This document shows, in pieces, positions 19,728 through 28,677 of a DNA stretch of 64,000 nucleotides. The notes below the pieces were generated by a model. The model saw nothing but the letters and a program-made list of their open reading frames with translations, had not been told where the DNA came from and did no database searches. This stretch comes from JBGQAS01 sp963699305. Its GTDB lineage: Bacteria; Chloroflexota; Anaerolineae; Anaerolineales; Anaerolineaceae. The DNA lies in the NCBI GenBank assembly GCA_963699305.1, contig OY969431.1, forward strand, positions 372,001 to 436,000, in the 5' to 3' direction. A program made the translations under genes and the position numbers. The first letter of the stretch is position 1. The number at the start of each line of letters is the position of its first letter.

Positions 19728-20280
19728 GTGTCTCGAATAGGTCGATTACCCGTAACCGTTCCCGCTGGAGTGCAGATCAAATTCGATGGTCTTACGGTTC
19801 ATGTCAAGGGTCCCAAAGGCGCAATTGACCCGAACGTTCTCACCCGGAAGTCGCCATTACCATGGAAAATGGTCAGGTGATCGTCAACCGCAATTCAGAT
19901 GAAATGCTTGCCAAGGCATTACATGGCACAACCCGGGCGATTCTGCAAAATATGGTCACAGGTGTGAGCACTGGATTTGTAAGACTCTTGAAATTGAAGG
20001 TGTTGGCTACCGTGCGGAAATGGATGGCAAGAATCTGATGGTCTATGTTGGGTTTTCTCATCCGGTTGAAGTGGAACCGACAGACGGCATCACATTTGAA
20101 GTGGAGGCGAAAACTCGACAGATCAAAGTGATCGGTATCGACAATGAACTGGTCGGCCAAGTTGCCGCTGATATCCGCAAGATCCGCCCCCCGAGCCTTA
20201 CAAGGGCAAAGGAATTCATTACCTGGGCGAGAATATCCGTCGCAAACCCGGCAAATCTGGCAAAGACGAAAGCCGCCTAA
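19728..20280 (+). CDS. rplF: 50S ribosomal protein L6 (several frame breaks)
   Basis: L6 lies near the GTPase-associated centre. AAAGGAGG (19713-19720) and GTG 19728 give MSRIGRLPVTVPAGVQIKFDG; the ATG at 19721 is in another frame. After corrections near 19833, 19845, 19985 and 20193 the reading passes through VEITMENG-like residues, ALHGTTRAILQNMVTGVS, EGVGYRAEMDGKNLMVYVGFSHPV and YKGKGIHYLGENIRRKPGK. The end is uncertain: TAA at 20278-20280 needs one more correction and seems the natural stop before rplR. Confidence 0.88.
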
Positions 20281-20296
20281 GGATAGGTGAAAGAAT

Positions 20297-20665
20297 ATGG
20301 CAAAATTAAACACGATGCTGAAGCACGAATTCGTCGTCATCGCCGTGTACGTGTGAAAGTTCATGGTACACCCGATGTCCCGCGGCTGAATGTTTTCCGC
20401 AGCCTCGCCGATATTTACGCACAGGTGATCGATGATCAACAGGGACATACGCTTGCCTCTGCATCGAGCATTGACCAGGAACTGGTGAAAAAGCTGCAAG
20501 GGTTTGAAAAAAATCGAGCAGGCTCGTGAAGTTGGAAAATTGGTTGCTGAACGCGCAAAGAAGAGCGGCATCAAGAAAGTCGTTTTCGACCGTGGCGGTT
20601 ACCAATATATCGGGCGTGTCAAAGCGTTGGCGGATGCAGCCCGCGAAGCCGGGTTAGAGTTCTAA
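20297..20665 (+). CDS. rplR: 50S ribosomal protein L18 (frame breaks)
   Basis: L18 binds 5S rRNA. ARIRRHRRVRVKVHGTPDVPRLNVFRSLADIYAQVIDD is unmistakable; one extra T near 20508 must be removed to continue LKKIEQAREVGKLVAERAKKSGIKKVVFDRGGY to TAA 20663. Two starts compete: ATG 20297 (MAKLNT, the more usual N-terminus, but needing a second correction) or GTG 20287 (in frame with the body). I prefer ATG 20297. Confidence 0.88.
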
Positions 20666-20693
20666 AAGAACACAAGAAATTGAGGTCTGATTT

Positions 20694-21224
20694 ATGGAAA
20701 TGAAAGAATATCAACCCCTGGAACCGCAATTCGATGAGCGTGTCATCGAAATCGCCCGTGTTGCCAAAGTCGTTAAAGGTGGTCGTCGCTTCCAATTCCG
20801 TGTAACCATTGTCACAGGTGATAATAAGGGAAAAATCGGTATTGGGATCGGTAAAGCGAATGCTGTACCGGATGCCATGCGCAAAGCAACGGAACGCGCC
20901 CACAAGAATATGCACGGTGTCAAGGTGTACGGCTCAACCATCCCGCATGAAGTCCTTGCAAAAGTTGGTGGAGCCATCGTGCTGCTCAAACCCGCATCCG
21001 AAGGGACCGGAGTTATTGCAGCTGGTGGCGTCCGTGCTGTGCTGGAAGCAGCAGGTATCCGGGATATTCTTACCAAATCATTGGGGAGCGCTAACATGCT
21101 CAATGTTGTAAAAGCAACATTCGAGGCTCTCGAGCAATTGAAATCCCCTGAAGAGGAAGCCATTCGCCGCGGAAAATCCTCCAAGGATTTGCTGCCATAC
21201 TGGGAACGGAGGAAGAATGGCTAA
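20694..21224 (+). CDS. rpsE: 30S ribosomal protein S5
   Basis: S5 (176 residues) helps maintain decoding accuracy and the mRNA entry pore. RVAKVVKGGRRFQFRVTIVTGD, the GIGIGKANAVPDAMRKA loop and KPASEGTGVIAAGGVRAVLEAAGI are intact. It overlaps rpmD by eight bases. From here to secY the genes are free of frame breaks. Confidence 0.97.
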   Translation: MEMKEYQPLEPQFDERVIEIARVAKVVKGGRRFQFRVTIVTGDNKGKIGIGIGKANAVPDAMRKATERAHKNMHGVKVYGSTIPHEVLAKVGGAIVLLKPASEGTGVIAAGGVRAVLEAAGIRDILTKSLGSANMLNVVKATFEALEQLKSPEEEAIRRGKSSKDLLPYWERRKNG

Positions 21225-21417
21225 GAAAAGTGAAGCAAAAATGCTGCGCATCACTTACATACGCAGCTCGATTGGGTATTCCAAAAAGCATAAAGCAACA
21301 ATCCGGGCATTAGGTTTTCACCGTTTGAACCAGAGCGTGGTTCATCCTGATACCCTCACATTGCGTGGAATGCTCTCGAAAGTAAATCATCTCGTAAAAA
21401 TTGAAGATCAGGTATAG
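21217..21417 (+). CDS. rpmD: 50S ribosomal protein L30
   Basis: A 66-residue L30: LRITYIRSSIGYSKKHKATIRALGFHRLNQSVVHPDTLTLRGMLSKVNHLVKIE in pattern (basic core, HPDT, GMLSKVNHLV). The start codon overlaps the end of rpsE and the stop lies two bases before rplO. Confidence 0.94.
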   Translation: MAKKSEAKMLRITYIRSSIGYSKKHKATIRALGFHRLNQSVVHPDTLTLRGMLSKVNHLVKIEDQV

Positions 21418-21419
21418 AC

Positions 21420-21875
21420 ATGAAACTGAACGATCTAAAACCAAACAAGGGAAAAACCAGCGTCCACAAACGTCTCGGTCATGGTATCTCTGCCGGGCAG
21501 GGTAAAACCGCCGGTCGTGGTACCAAGGGACAGGGTTCCCGGTCCGGTGAAGGTGGTCGCCTGTATCGACAGGGTGGAAATCTGCCGTTCTTCCGTAAGC
21601 TACCTTTCATGCGTGGTGTCGGGTTTACTCCCCCGAACCAAGTGGATTTCAATGAAGTCAACCTGGACCAGCTCCAGAAAATTGGCGGAAAAAAGGAAAT
21701 CACCCCCGAACTGCTTGCAGAAAAAGGGTTGCTGAGCAAACCAGCCAACCCGGTGGTGATCCTGAGCCGCGGTGAAGTCAAGGAAGCGTTAACCATCAAG
21801 GTACACCGCGTCAGTAAAGGCGCCCGTGCAAAGATCGAAGCTGCGGGTGGAAAAGTTGAATTGATTGGCAAATAA
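21420..21875 (+). CDS. rplO: 50S ribosomal protein L15
   Basis: L15 (151 residues) acts late in 50S assembly. The glycine/basic N-terminal arm (KRLGHGISAGQGKTAGRGTKGQGSR) and the PFMRGVGFTPPNQVDFNEVNLDQL globular start are typical; it ends KIEAAGGKVELIGK. Single frame, directly after rpmD. Confidence 0.96.
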   Translation: MKLNDLKPNKGKTSVHKRLGHGISAGQGKTAGRGTKGQGSRSGEGGRLYRQGGNLPFFRKLPFMRGVGFTPPNQVDFNEVNLDQLQKIGGKKEITPELLAEKGLLSKPANPVVILSRGEVKEALTIKVHRVSKGARAKIEAAGGKVELIGK

Positions 21876-21893
21876 AGCGAGAAGGAGCCTCAC

Positions 21894-23256
21894 ATGAAGC
21901 GTTCAGCGTGGCGCTACTTGTGGAAATCACAAGATATTCGTAAGAAACTGTTGATCACCCTGTTGCTGCTGGTGATCTACCGGTTAGCTGCGAATATCCC
22001 TGTGCCCAACATCAACCGTGAAGTGCTTGCCGGACTGGCAACCAACACGGGTGCTGCCGGTACCCTGTTCAACCTGCTGGATCTGCTTTCCGGTGGAACC
22101 GTTTCCCACTTTTCCATTTTGGCGATGGGTGTGTATCCCTATATTACCGCACAGATCATCCTGACCCTGCTCATCCCCATCATCCCGGCGCTGGAACGGA
22201 AAATGAAGGAAAATCCACGCGAGGGTCAAAAATGGCAGGAGCGTTGGACGGTGATCCTTACCATACCCATGGCAGCCCTTTCTGCCATCGGGCAGATCAA
22301 CATTTTTACGTCGTTATCCGGATCCGGACAAAATATTTTATATAACTATGGCTTTACCGGCGCCAACCTGCTGCCCACGTTAACTACGTTGATCAGCATG
22401 ATCGCTGGTACCATGTTCGGCATCTGGATCGGTGAATTGATCTCTGAATTTGGCATTCCAAACCAGGGCTTATCGTTGATCATCTTTGCTGGTATTGTGT
22501 CACGGATGCCTGCTAACCTCCTGGCGATATTGAACGATAAGGCCAATGGTTGGTGGATGCTTCTGATCATCCTGGCCATCCTGATCCTGACCATCTTTGC
22601 CATCGTTTATGTCCAGCAGGGGAGACGAAATGTCCCCGTGCTGTTCCCGGGGCGCCGGGTGGGCAACCGTATGTCGATGCCCGTACGCAGCAACCTCCCG
22701 TTGATGGTGAACATGGCAGGCATGATCCCGCTGATCTTTGCACAGTCGCTCCTGACATTCCCAGCCATCCTGGCAAGTTTCTTCCTGAATTCGAAGACGG
22801 AGTGGGTGGCGAAATTTGCCACCGGTGTAAAAGACACATTTGGTGCTGGGAATGCAGTGTATCCGCATCCTCTACTTCATCATGGTGGTCGCATTCACAT
22901 TCTTCTATACGGATGTCATGTTCCAGCAACAGGATTATGGTGAAAACCTGAAACGGCAAGGCGCACAAATCCCGGGTGTTATCCGCGGCGCACCAACCCA
23001 AAGGTATCTGACAAAAGTGCAGCGGCGCATCACCTTCCCGGGCGCGTTTTTCCTTGGATTTGTTGCAGTGCTGCCATATATCCTGCAACTGATCTTCAAG
23101 GTGATCAGTGGCGGAGCAGCGATCTCCACCAGCAGTGTTTTCCTCGTCTCTGCAGCCGGCTTGCTGATCGTGGTGGGCGTCGTACGTGATACCTTCACCA
23201 TCATCGAAACCGAGTTGAAACTGCATGGGTACGATGAAAGCTTGATCAAAGGTTAA
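21894..23256 (+). CDS. secY: Protein translocase subunit SecY (one frame break)
   Basis: SecY is the ten-helix channel of the Sec translocon in the inner membrane. Helix-rich frame from MKRSAWRYLWKSQDIRKKLL, plug region near DLLSGGTVSHFSILAMGVYPYITAQI, then the cytoplasmic loop QQGRRNVPVLFPGRRVG. One extra base near 22857 shifts YRILYFIMVVAFTFFYTDVMF into a second frame, which runs through QGAQIPGVIRGAPTQRYL to the stop. Corrected length is about 453 residues. AGAAGGAG precedes the ATG. Confidence 0.95.
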
Positions 23257-23266
23257 TACCGGAAAA

Positions 23267-23923
23267 ATGGTTCTGCATATCGTGCTTTTAGGACCGCCCG
23301 GTGCGGGAAAGGGAACGCAAGCCGAAATTGTTGCCGAAAAGTTAGGACTGGCGCATATTTCCTCCGGCGACCTCTTCCGGGAGAACATTAACAATCAAAC
23401 AGACTTGGGAATGCTGGCGAAGCAATATATCGACCGCGGTGAACTCGTACCGGATGGCGTCACCATCGATATGGTGAAAGAACGTCTGACGAAACCGGAT
23501 TGCAAACGCGGTGCATTGCTGGATGGCTTCCCGAGAACTCCTGCGCAGGCTGAATCACTGGAAAAGATGCTGCAGGAAAAGAACGTCCACTTGAACCTCG
23601 TCCCGCTGATCACAGTGCCGGAGCAACTGCTCATCGAACGGCTTGGCGGACGGTGGACCTGCCGGGAACAGGGGCATGTATTTCACGAGAAATTCAACCC
23701 CCCGAAAGTGGCAGGCAAATGCGACCTGGACGGATCAGAACTGTACCAGCGCGATGATGACAAACCGGAAACGGTGCAGAATCGCATATTTGTGTACAAC
23801 CAGCAAACTACCCCTTTGATCGATTATTTCAAAGGACGTAAGTTGCTGGCAGAGATGGATGGTTCTTTACCAATCGAAAAAGTGACCGAAGCTCTGTTGG
23901 TGGCCATTTCCAAGGCGGTGTGA
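23267..23923 (+). CDS. adk: Adenylate kinase
   Basis: Interconverts AMP, ADP and ATP. P-loop GPPGAGKGTQ at 9-18, DGFPRT at 86-91, and the long LID form (218 residues). The LID zinc site looks incomplete: Cys132, then Gln135 where a second Cys is usual, Cys152 and Asp155. His137 might substitute. Placement between secY and map is the classic arrangement. Confidence 0.96.
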   Translation: MVLHIVLLGPPGAGKGTQAEIVAEKLGLAHISSGDLFRENINNQTDLGMLAKQYIDRGELVPDGVTIDMVKERLTKPDCKRGALLDGFPRTPAQAESLEKMLQEKNVHLNLVPLITVPEQLLIERLGGRWTCREQGHVFHEKFNPPKVAGKCDLDGSELYQRDDDKPETVQNRIFVYNQQTTPLIDYFKGRKLLAEMDGSLPIEKVTEALLVAISKAV

Positions 23924-23924
23924 C

Positions 23925-24695
23925 GTGAGTTGGGAACGACAAATCACGATCAAATCTCCAAAAGAGATTGCCATCATGCGCGAAGCGGGGAGAATCAATG
24001 CCCTGGCTTTGCAAGCTGTCCGTGAGATCATCAAACCCGGCGTCAAAACCGCAGAGTTGGATGCAGCTGCCGAAAAGATTCTCGAGGAACATGGAGCCTT
24101 TTCACCCTTCAAGAATTATCCCGGACCGTACCCATACCCGGCGAGCATCTGTGTCAGTGTCAACGAAGAGTTGGTACATGGTATACCGGGTGACCGGAAA
24201 TTGAAGGAAGGCGATATCGTTTCGGTGGATTGCGGAACAGTCCATGACGGTTTTGTGGGTGATTCCGCTTTCACGGCATCTGTCGGGAAGATAACCAGGG
24301 ATGCCCAGAAATTGCTGGATGTGACCGAACAGGCATTGAAGATTGGAATCCAGCAGATGGTTGCAGGGAAATACACCGGAGACATTGGCTTTGCAATCCA
24401 GCAATTCGTGGAAAGCCAGGGTTTAAATGTCGTCCGGGAATACACCGGACATGGTGTGGGCAGGAACATGCACGAAGGACCGCAAGTGCCCAATTACGGC
24501 GAACCCGGCAAGGGTGTCCTCCTGCGGACCGGGATGACGATCGCTCTGGAACCCATGGTTCTGGCAGGCACCCCTTACACCCGGGTGATGCCCAATGAAT
24601 GGACCGTCAGTTCCCGGGACGGCAGATTGACAGCGCATTTTGAACATTCTGTCGCAATCACAGAGCACGGTCCGGAAATTCTTACATTGCCCTGA
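23925..24695 (+). CDS. map: Methionine aminopeptidase, type I
   Basis: Removes the initiator Met from nascent proteins. 256 residues starting at GTG 23925, one base after adk. Metal ligands are visible: Asp in VDCGTVHDGFVGD (two Asp), His in YTGHGVGRNMHEGP, Glu in ALEPMV and Glu in AHFEHSVAI. No N-terminal zinc-finger extension. The next gene is rpmJ; the infA gene usual at this point is absent. Confidence 0.96.
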   Translation: MSWERQITIKSPKEIAIMREAGRINALALQAVREIIKPGVKTAELDAAAEKILEEHGAFSPFKNYPGPYPYPASICVSVNEELVHGIPGDRKLKEGDIVSVDCGTVHDGFVGDSAFTASVGKITRDAQKLLDVTEQALKIGIQQMVAGKYTGDIGFAIQQFVESQGLNVVREYTGHGVGRNMHEGPQVPNYGEPGKGVLLRTGMTIALEPMVLAGTPYTRVMPNEWTVSSRDGRLTAHFEHSVAITEHGPEILTLP

Positions 24696-24709
24696 ATGTG
24701 AGCAATTTC

Positions 24710-24738
24710 TAGACGAATTCGATAAGTAAAGATATAAT
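24710..24738 (+). promoter_or_regulatory. Promoter upstream of rpmJ
   Basis: TAGACG (24710-24715) and TATAAT (24733-24738) with a 17-base spacer. The -10 box is consensus and the -35 matches at four of six bases. It gives rpmJ-rpsM and the alpha group a separate start after map. Confidence 0.65.
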
Positions 24739-24782
24739 TGAAAATTTGGCGTGCTGTACGGAAAGATAAAGGAGTTTTTTGA

Positions 24783-24896
24783 ATGAAAGTATCACCATCT
24801 ATTCGCAAGCGTTGCTCCAAATGCAAGATCGTGCGACGCAACCGCAGATTGTATGTCATCTGCGAAAATCCAAAGCATAAGCAGCGACAAGGATAA
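24783..24896 (+). CDS. rpmJ: 50S ribosomal protein L36
   Basis: A 37-residue protein, MKVSPSIRKRCSKCKIV, then RRLYVICENPKHKQRQG. The Cys-x2-Cys and later Cys-x4-His pattern is the zinc site of the C+ form of L36. AAGGAG stands ahead of ATG 24783. It is followed five bases later by rpsM. Confidence 0.95.
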   Translation: MKVSPSIRKRCSKCKIVRRNRRLYVICENPKHKQRQG

Positions 24897-24901
24897 AGGG
24901 T

Positions 24902-25291
24902 ATGGCAAGAATTGAAGGTGTTGATCTTCCACGTAACAAACGGGTAGAAGTAGCCCTGAATTACCTCTATGGAATTGGCCCAACGCGCTCAAAAGCAATT
25001 TTGACAGCGACCAAGGTCAGCCCGGATATTCGCGTTAAGGATTTGACCGAAGCTCAGGTTAATTCGATCCGCGAATATATATCTAAAAACTACAAGGTCG
25101 AAGGCGATCTGCGGCGCGAAGTTCAAATGAACATCAAGCGCCTGATCGAAATCGGCTGTTATCGCGGACTGCGCCACCGCCGTAATTTGCCCGTGCATGG
25201 GCAGCGCACCCGCACCAACGCGCGTACGCGCAAGGGACCCAAGAAAACTGTGGCGGGTCGCGGACGCCGTCGCGGAGCTACCAAGAAATAA
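24902..25291 (+). CDS. rpsM: 30S ribosomal protein S13
   Basis: S13 (129 residues) bridges the subunits through the 30S head. MARIEGVDLPRNKRVEVALNYLYGIG, the helix-hairpin region and the basic tail GLRHRRNLPVHGQRTRTNARTRKGP with KK/GRGRRRG end are all present. The stop codon is immediately followed by the nested hairpin at 25292. Confidence 0.97.
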   Translation: MARIEGVDLPRNKRVEVALNYLYGIGPTRSKAILTATKVSPDIRVKDLTEAQVNSIREYISKNYKVEGDLRREVQMNIKRLIEIGCYRGLRHRRNLPVHGQRTRTNARTRKGPKKTVAGRGRRRGATKK

Positions 25292-25357
25292 GTTTGCGCC
25301 TGGATTTCCGGGTGGGGACCTTCCGCCCCGCGGCAGCCTTGAAATCCTTAAGCAAAC
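25292..25357 (+). ncRNA. Three-tier nested hairpin between rpsM and rpsK (possible regulatory RNA)
   Basis: Starting right after the rpsM stop, three helices nest: GTTTGC (25292-25297) with GCAAAC (25352-25357); GGATTTC (25302-25308) with GAAATCC (25341-25347); and a GC-rich inner stem 25312-25317 with 25326-25331 around an 8-base loop. No T-run follows, so it is not an intrinsic terminator. It lies in the 5' region of rpsK-rpsD; S4 regulates this operon in other bacteria, so an autoregulatory leader is a plausible inference. Confidence 0.55.
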
Positions 25358-25381
25358 CCTAGAAAATATTGTCGAGGAATT

Positions 25382-25783
25382 ATGGCACAAACTGTACGCT
25401 CAACGCGTCGAACTTCTACCAAGAAATCCAAGCGGTCGTTATCGTCCGGTGAGATTCATATCTTTGCATCCTTCAACAACACCATCGTGACCGTGACGGA
25501 TGGACAAGGCAATGCCGTGTGTTGGGGCAGCGCCGGGTCGTCTGGATTCAAGGGTTCGCGCAAAAGCACACCATTTGCGGCTCGCTTGGCAGCCGAGCAG
25601 GCCGTCAAGACCGCCCAATCCTTGGGCATTCAGGAAGTGGATTTGATCATCAAAGGTCCCGGTCCGGGACGCGAATCCGCCATCCGGGCAGTTCAATCGA
25701 TGGGTATTAAAGTGAAATCCATTTCGGATATCACCCCCATACCTCACAACGGTTGCCGCCCGCCCAAGAAACGCCGCGTATAA
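25382..25783 (+). CDS. rpsK: 30S ribosomal protein S11
   Basis: S11 (133 residues) on the 30S platform. GEIHIFASFNNTIVTVTDGQGN, SAGSSGFKGSRKSTPFAA and the C-terminal ITPIPHNGCRPPKKRRV are diagnostic. Single intact frame. The leader contains the nested hairpin at 25292-25357. Confidence 0.97.
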   Translation: MAQTVRSTRRTSTKKSKRSLSSGEIHIFASFNNTIVTVTDGQGNAVCWGSAGSSGFKGSRKSTPFAARLAAEQAVKTAQSLGIQEVDLIIKGPGPGRESAIRAVQSMGIKVKSISDITPIPHNGCRPPKKRRV

Positions 25784-25804
25784 CGAAAAGGAAGGATCAT
25801 TTAT

Positions 25805-26446
25805 ATGGCTCGATACATTGGACCGGTTTGCAAATTGTGCCGGCGAGAAAGTGAAAAACTCTTTTTGAAAGGTGCCCGCTGCTTTTCCAGCAAGTGCGCT
25901 TTCGAACAGCGCGGGTACGCTCCTGGCATGCATGGACGAAGCGGCCAGGGACGTGGTAATGAGCGCGAATCCGATTATTCCCGCCAATTGCGTGCGAAAC
26001 AAAAAGCGCGCCGTGTATACGGGATCCTCGAACGCCAGTTCCGCCGATATTTCCATGATGCGCAGCGCCGCCGTGGTTTGACGGGTTTCAACCTGCTGCA
26101 ATCATTGGAACTGCGCCTGGATAATGTTGTCTATCGGATGGGTTACGCGGAAAACCGTGCCATGGCTCGCCAATTAGTGAACCACGGTCATTTCCTTGTG
26201 AATGGGTTGCGCGCAAGCATCCCCTCAATGCTCCTCAACGCCGGCGATAAAGTCACCGTACGTGAGGGATCGAGCAAGGATACCTATTTCAAGCAATTGC
26301 CTGAATTTGCTGAAAAACGACAGTGCGCTGTCTGGTTGGATCGCGACCTAAAAAACATCAGTGGTCGTGTGTTGCGGTTGCCCGAACGCAGTGAAATTGA
26401 TGGAAACCTGAGCGAGCAGCTGATTGTCGAATACTATTCACGGTAA
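25805..26446 (+). CDS. rpsD: 30S ribosomal protein S4 (four-Cys zinc form)
   Basis: S4 (213 residues) starts 30S assembly. The N-terminal YIGPVCKLCRRESEKLFLKG and ARCFSSKCAFEQRGYAPGMHG carry four Cys, the zinc-binding version. The S4 RNA-binding domain reads LELRLDNVVYRMGYAENRAMARQLVNHGHFLVNG. Followed by rpoA after 51 bases. Confidence 0.96.
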   Translation: MARYIGPVCKLCRRESEKLFLKGARCFSSKCAFEQRGYAPGMHGRSGQGRGNERESDYSRQLRAKQKARRVYGILERQFRRYFHDAQRRRGLTGFNLLQSLELRLDNVVYRMGYAENRAMARQLVNHGHFLVNGLRASIPSMLLNAGDKVTVREGSSKDTYFKQLPEFAEKRQCAVWLDRDLKNISGRVLRLPERSEIDGNLSEQLIVEYYSR

Positions 26447-26497
26447 CGCATTGAATCTTCTATGCAACCATGATCTTCCTCAAGGAAGGGGTGCAAC

Positions 26498-27466
26498 GTG
26501 TGTGCTCTAAGTAATATGGTAACACCTGTCGTGGAGCGGGAAGCAGAAGCCCGCAACTATGGCAAATTTGTGATCAGCCCGCTTGAACACGGGTTTGGGA
26601 TCACCCTGGGGAATGCTCTGCGGAGAGTGCTGCTTTCTTCTTTGGAAGGGGCGGCTGTTTCCTCCATTCGCATTTCAGACGTTTTGCACGAATTCAGCGA
26701 TATCCCCGGTGTCCGGGAAGATGTCATCCAGGTGATGCTGCAGATCAAACAGACCCGGCTCATCATGCATGAAGGCGATACCGCCCGGTTGCATTTGGAT
26801 GTGCGTGGAGAAGGGGTTGTGACAGCAGCTGATATCCAGACTCCGGCAGACGTCGAAATCGTGAACCCCGATCTGTACCTGTTCACGGTGGACGATAACA
26901 AGACCCGCCTGGAAATCGACCTGGTTGTCGAGCGCGGACGGGGTTATTCCCCAGCTTCAGATCGAACCGGCAAACTACCCATCGGTGAGCTCCCCGTGGA
27001 TGCCATCTACACACCAGTCAAACGCGTGAATTTCGTGGTAGGTTCTGCCCGTGTGGGTCAAAGCACCAACTATGATAAACTGGTGCTCGAGATCTGGACG
27101 GATGGCACCATCACTCCGGAAAAAGCTCTTGGCGGTGCGTCCAAAATCCTCATCGATCATCTGCGGTTCATCTCCGGGATTTCTGAAGAAATCCTGGCGA
27201 TCAGCACGGAAAAAGAGGTGGTTGCAGGTCATCTAACCAGTGAAGCCGCCGAAACACCGATTGAAAACCTGGATCTGACCGTACGGGTGTTCAATTCGTT
27301 GAAACGCACCGGCATCACCACGGTGGGGGATGTTTTGGAACTGTTGGAAAAAGGCGATGAGGCAGTCATGTCGATTCGCAATTTTGGTGAAAAGAGTCTC
27401 GATGAACTGCGCTTAAAAATGCACGAAAAAGGGTATCTTCGAGAAGAGAAAGATGTGGAGTCTTAA
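26498..27466 (+). CDS. rpoA: DNA-directed RNA polymerase subunit alpha
   Basis: Alpha (322 residues) dimerises to start polymerase assembly. N-terminal domain: FVISPLEHGFGITLGNALRRVLLSSLEG; C-terminal domain: two helix-hairpin-helix elements, NSLKRTGITTVGDVLELLEKG and IRNFGEKSLDELRLKMHEKGY. Start is GTG 26498, eight bases after AAGGAAGGGG; ATG 26516 is an alternative. The Shine-Dalgarno is flanked upstream by its complement (CTTCC at 26475-26479), so a small hairpin could mask it. Confidence 0.97.
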   Translation: MCALSNMVTPVVEREAEARNYGKFVISPLEHGFGITLGNALRRVLLSSLEGAAVSSIRISDVLHEFSDIPGVREDVIQVMLQIKQTRLIMHEGDTARLHLDVRGEGVVTAADIQTPADVEIVNPDLYLFTVDDNKTRLEIDLVVERGRGYSPASDRTGKLPIGELPVDAIYTPVKRVNFVVGSARVGQSTNYDKLVLEIWTDGTITPEKALGGASKILIDHLRFISGISEEILAISTEKEVVAGHLTSEAAETPIENLDLTVRVFNSLKRTGITTVGDVLELLEKGDEAVMSIRNFGEKSLDELRLKMHEKGYLREEKDVES

Positions 27467-27468
27467 TT

Positions 27469-27846
27469 ATGCGTCATCAAGTAGCGGGTTTTAGACTTAG
27501 TCGTAGTAAAGATAACCGGATTGGGTTGCGGCGTACACTGGTGAACCAATTCCTCACCCATGAGCGGATCAAAACAACCCGTACCAAAGCCCTCGCAATC
27601 CGGGGTGATACCGAACGGTTGATCACATTGGCAGCGAAAAGCCAAGCAGGTACCGATGTGGTGAAAATGAATGCCCGTCGGAAGGCTGCCCAGGTGTTGA
27701 ACAACCCGGTAACCGTTAAAAAATTGTTTGATGAAATTGCACCGCGTTTTACTACCCGCAAGGGCGGTTACACGCGCGTGATCAAACTTGGACCACGCCT
27801 TGGCGATGCCGCCGAAATGGTCCTGCTGGAGTTTGTAGAAAGCTGA
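27469..27846 (+). CDS. rplQ: 50S ribosomal protein L17
   Basis: L17 (125 residues), near the exit tunnel. MRHQVAGFRLSRSKDNRIGLRRTLVNQFLTHERIKTTRTKA and RKGGYTRVIKLGPRLGDAAEMVLLEFVE are typical. It starts two bases after the rpoA stop. Confidence 0.97.
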   Translation: MRHQVAGFRLSRSKDNRIGLRRTLVNQFLTHERIKTTRTKALAIRGDTERLITLAAKSQAGTDVVKMNARRKAAQVLNNPVTVKKLFDEIAPRFTTRKGGYTRVIKLGPRLGDAAEMVLLEFVES

Positions 27847-27873
27847 TCCTGCCGGTTAAGCATCCGGATAGGA

Positions 27874-28629
27874 ATGGAACATTACCAACTGATCCTCGCC
27901 TACGACGGCACTGATTTTGAGGGGTTTCAACGTCAGGGTCGCAAACGGACGGTCCAACGGGCTCTTGAACAGGCGCTCAAGGAAATCGGATGGAAGGAAA
28001 AAACGATTCTTTCCGCCGGGAGAACGGATACGGGAGTTCACGCATCCGGTCAGGTTGTCACCTTTAATGTCTCGTGGAGACACTCTTCCGGGAAGATGCT
28101 GAAAGCACTGAATGCCAAATTACCCGCCGATGTGGCAGTGCAGCAGGTTTGCACGGCACATCCGGATTTTCATCCGAGGTTTGATGCCAGGGCTCGCCGC
28201 TACAATTACCGGATTTTCACATCCGCACAACGGGATCCGTTGAGAGAACGGTTCCAATGGCGGATTGAGCAAATCCCGGAACTGGATGTCTTGAAGCAGG
28301 CTGCGAAAATCATCCAGGGACACCACGATTACTCTGCCTTCGGTAGGGCAATGAAACCCGGTGCAAGCACGCAGCGAACGGTTTTTTCAGCCGGATGGGA
28401 ACGACTCGATGACTGGAGTATCCGGTTTGAAATTACCGCAGACGCGTTCTTGTACCACATGGTCCGGCGTCTGGTATTCCTGCAGGTCAAGGCCGGGCTG
28501 GGGCGTTTGCCACTGAAAGAGTTGGAGAGCGCCGTTGAAAAAGGCAAGAACATCCTCCCCGGTTTGGCACCGGCGTGTGGATTGACATTGGAAAAAGTTT
28601 TTTACGAGGATCAGGATTTTATAACGTAG
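27874..28629 (+). CDS. truA: tRNA pseudouridine(38-40) synthase TruA
   Basis: 251 residues. The catalytic Asp is in SAGRTDTGVHASGQV; the LAYDGTDFEGFQRQ start, PDFHPRFDARARRYNYRI and the FLYHMVRRLVFLQVKAG block are family features. It isomerises uridines in the tRNA anticodon arm. Location after rplQ and before rplM-rpsI is common in bacteria. Confidence 0.94.
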   Translation: MEHYQLILAYDGTDFEGFQRQGRKRTVQRALEQALKEIGWKEKTILSAGRTDTGVHASGQVVTFNVSWRHSSGKMLKALNAKLPADVAVQQVCTAHPDFHPRFDARARRYNYRIFTSAQRDPLRERFQWRIEQIPELDVLKQAAKIIQGHHDYSAFGRAMKPGASTQRTVFSAGWERLDDWSIRFEITADAFLYHMVRRLVFLQVKAGLGRLPLKELESAVEKGKNILPGLAPACGLTLEKVFYEDQDFIT

Positions 28630-28677
28630 TGGATTCCGGGCGTTGCCCGATGAAATGATTTGATTGGAGATGCAACA

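Noticed and set aside
22567..23394. Long minus-strand open frame of 275 codons across secY and adk
   Set aside because: It lies antisense to well-supported genes and has no recognisable domain; a shadow frame.
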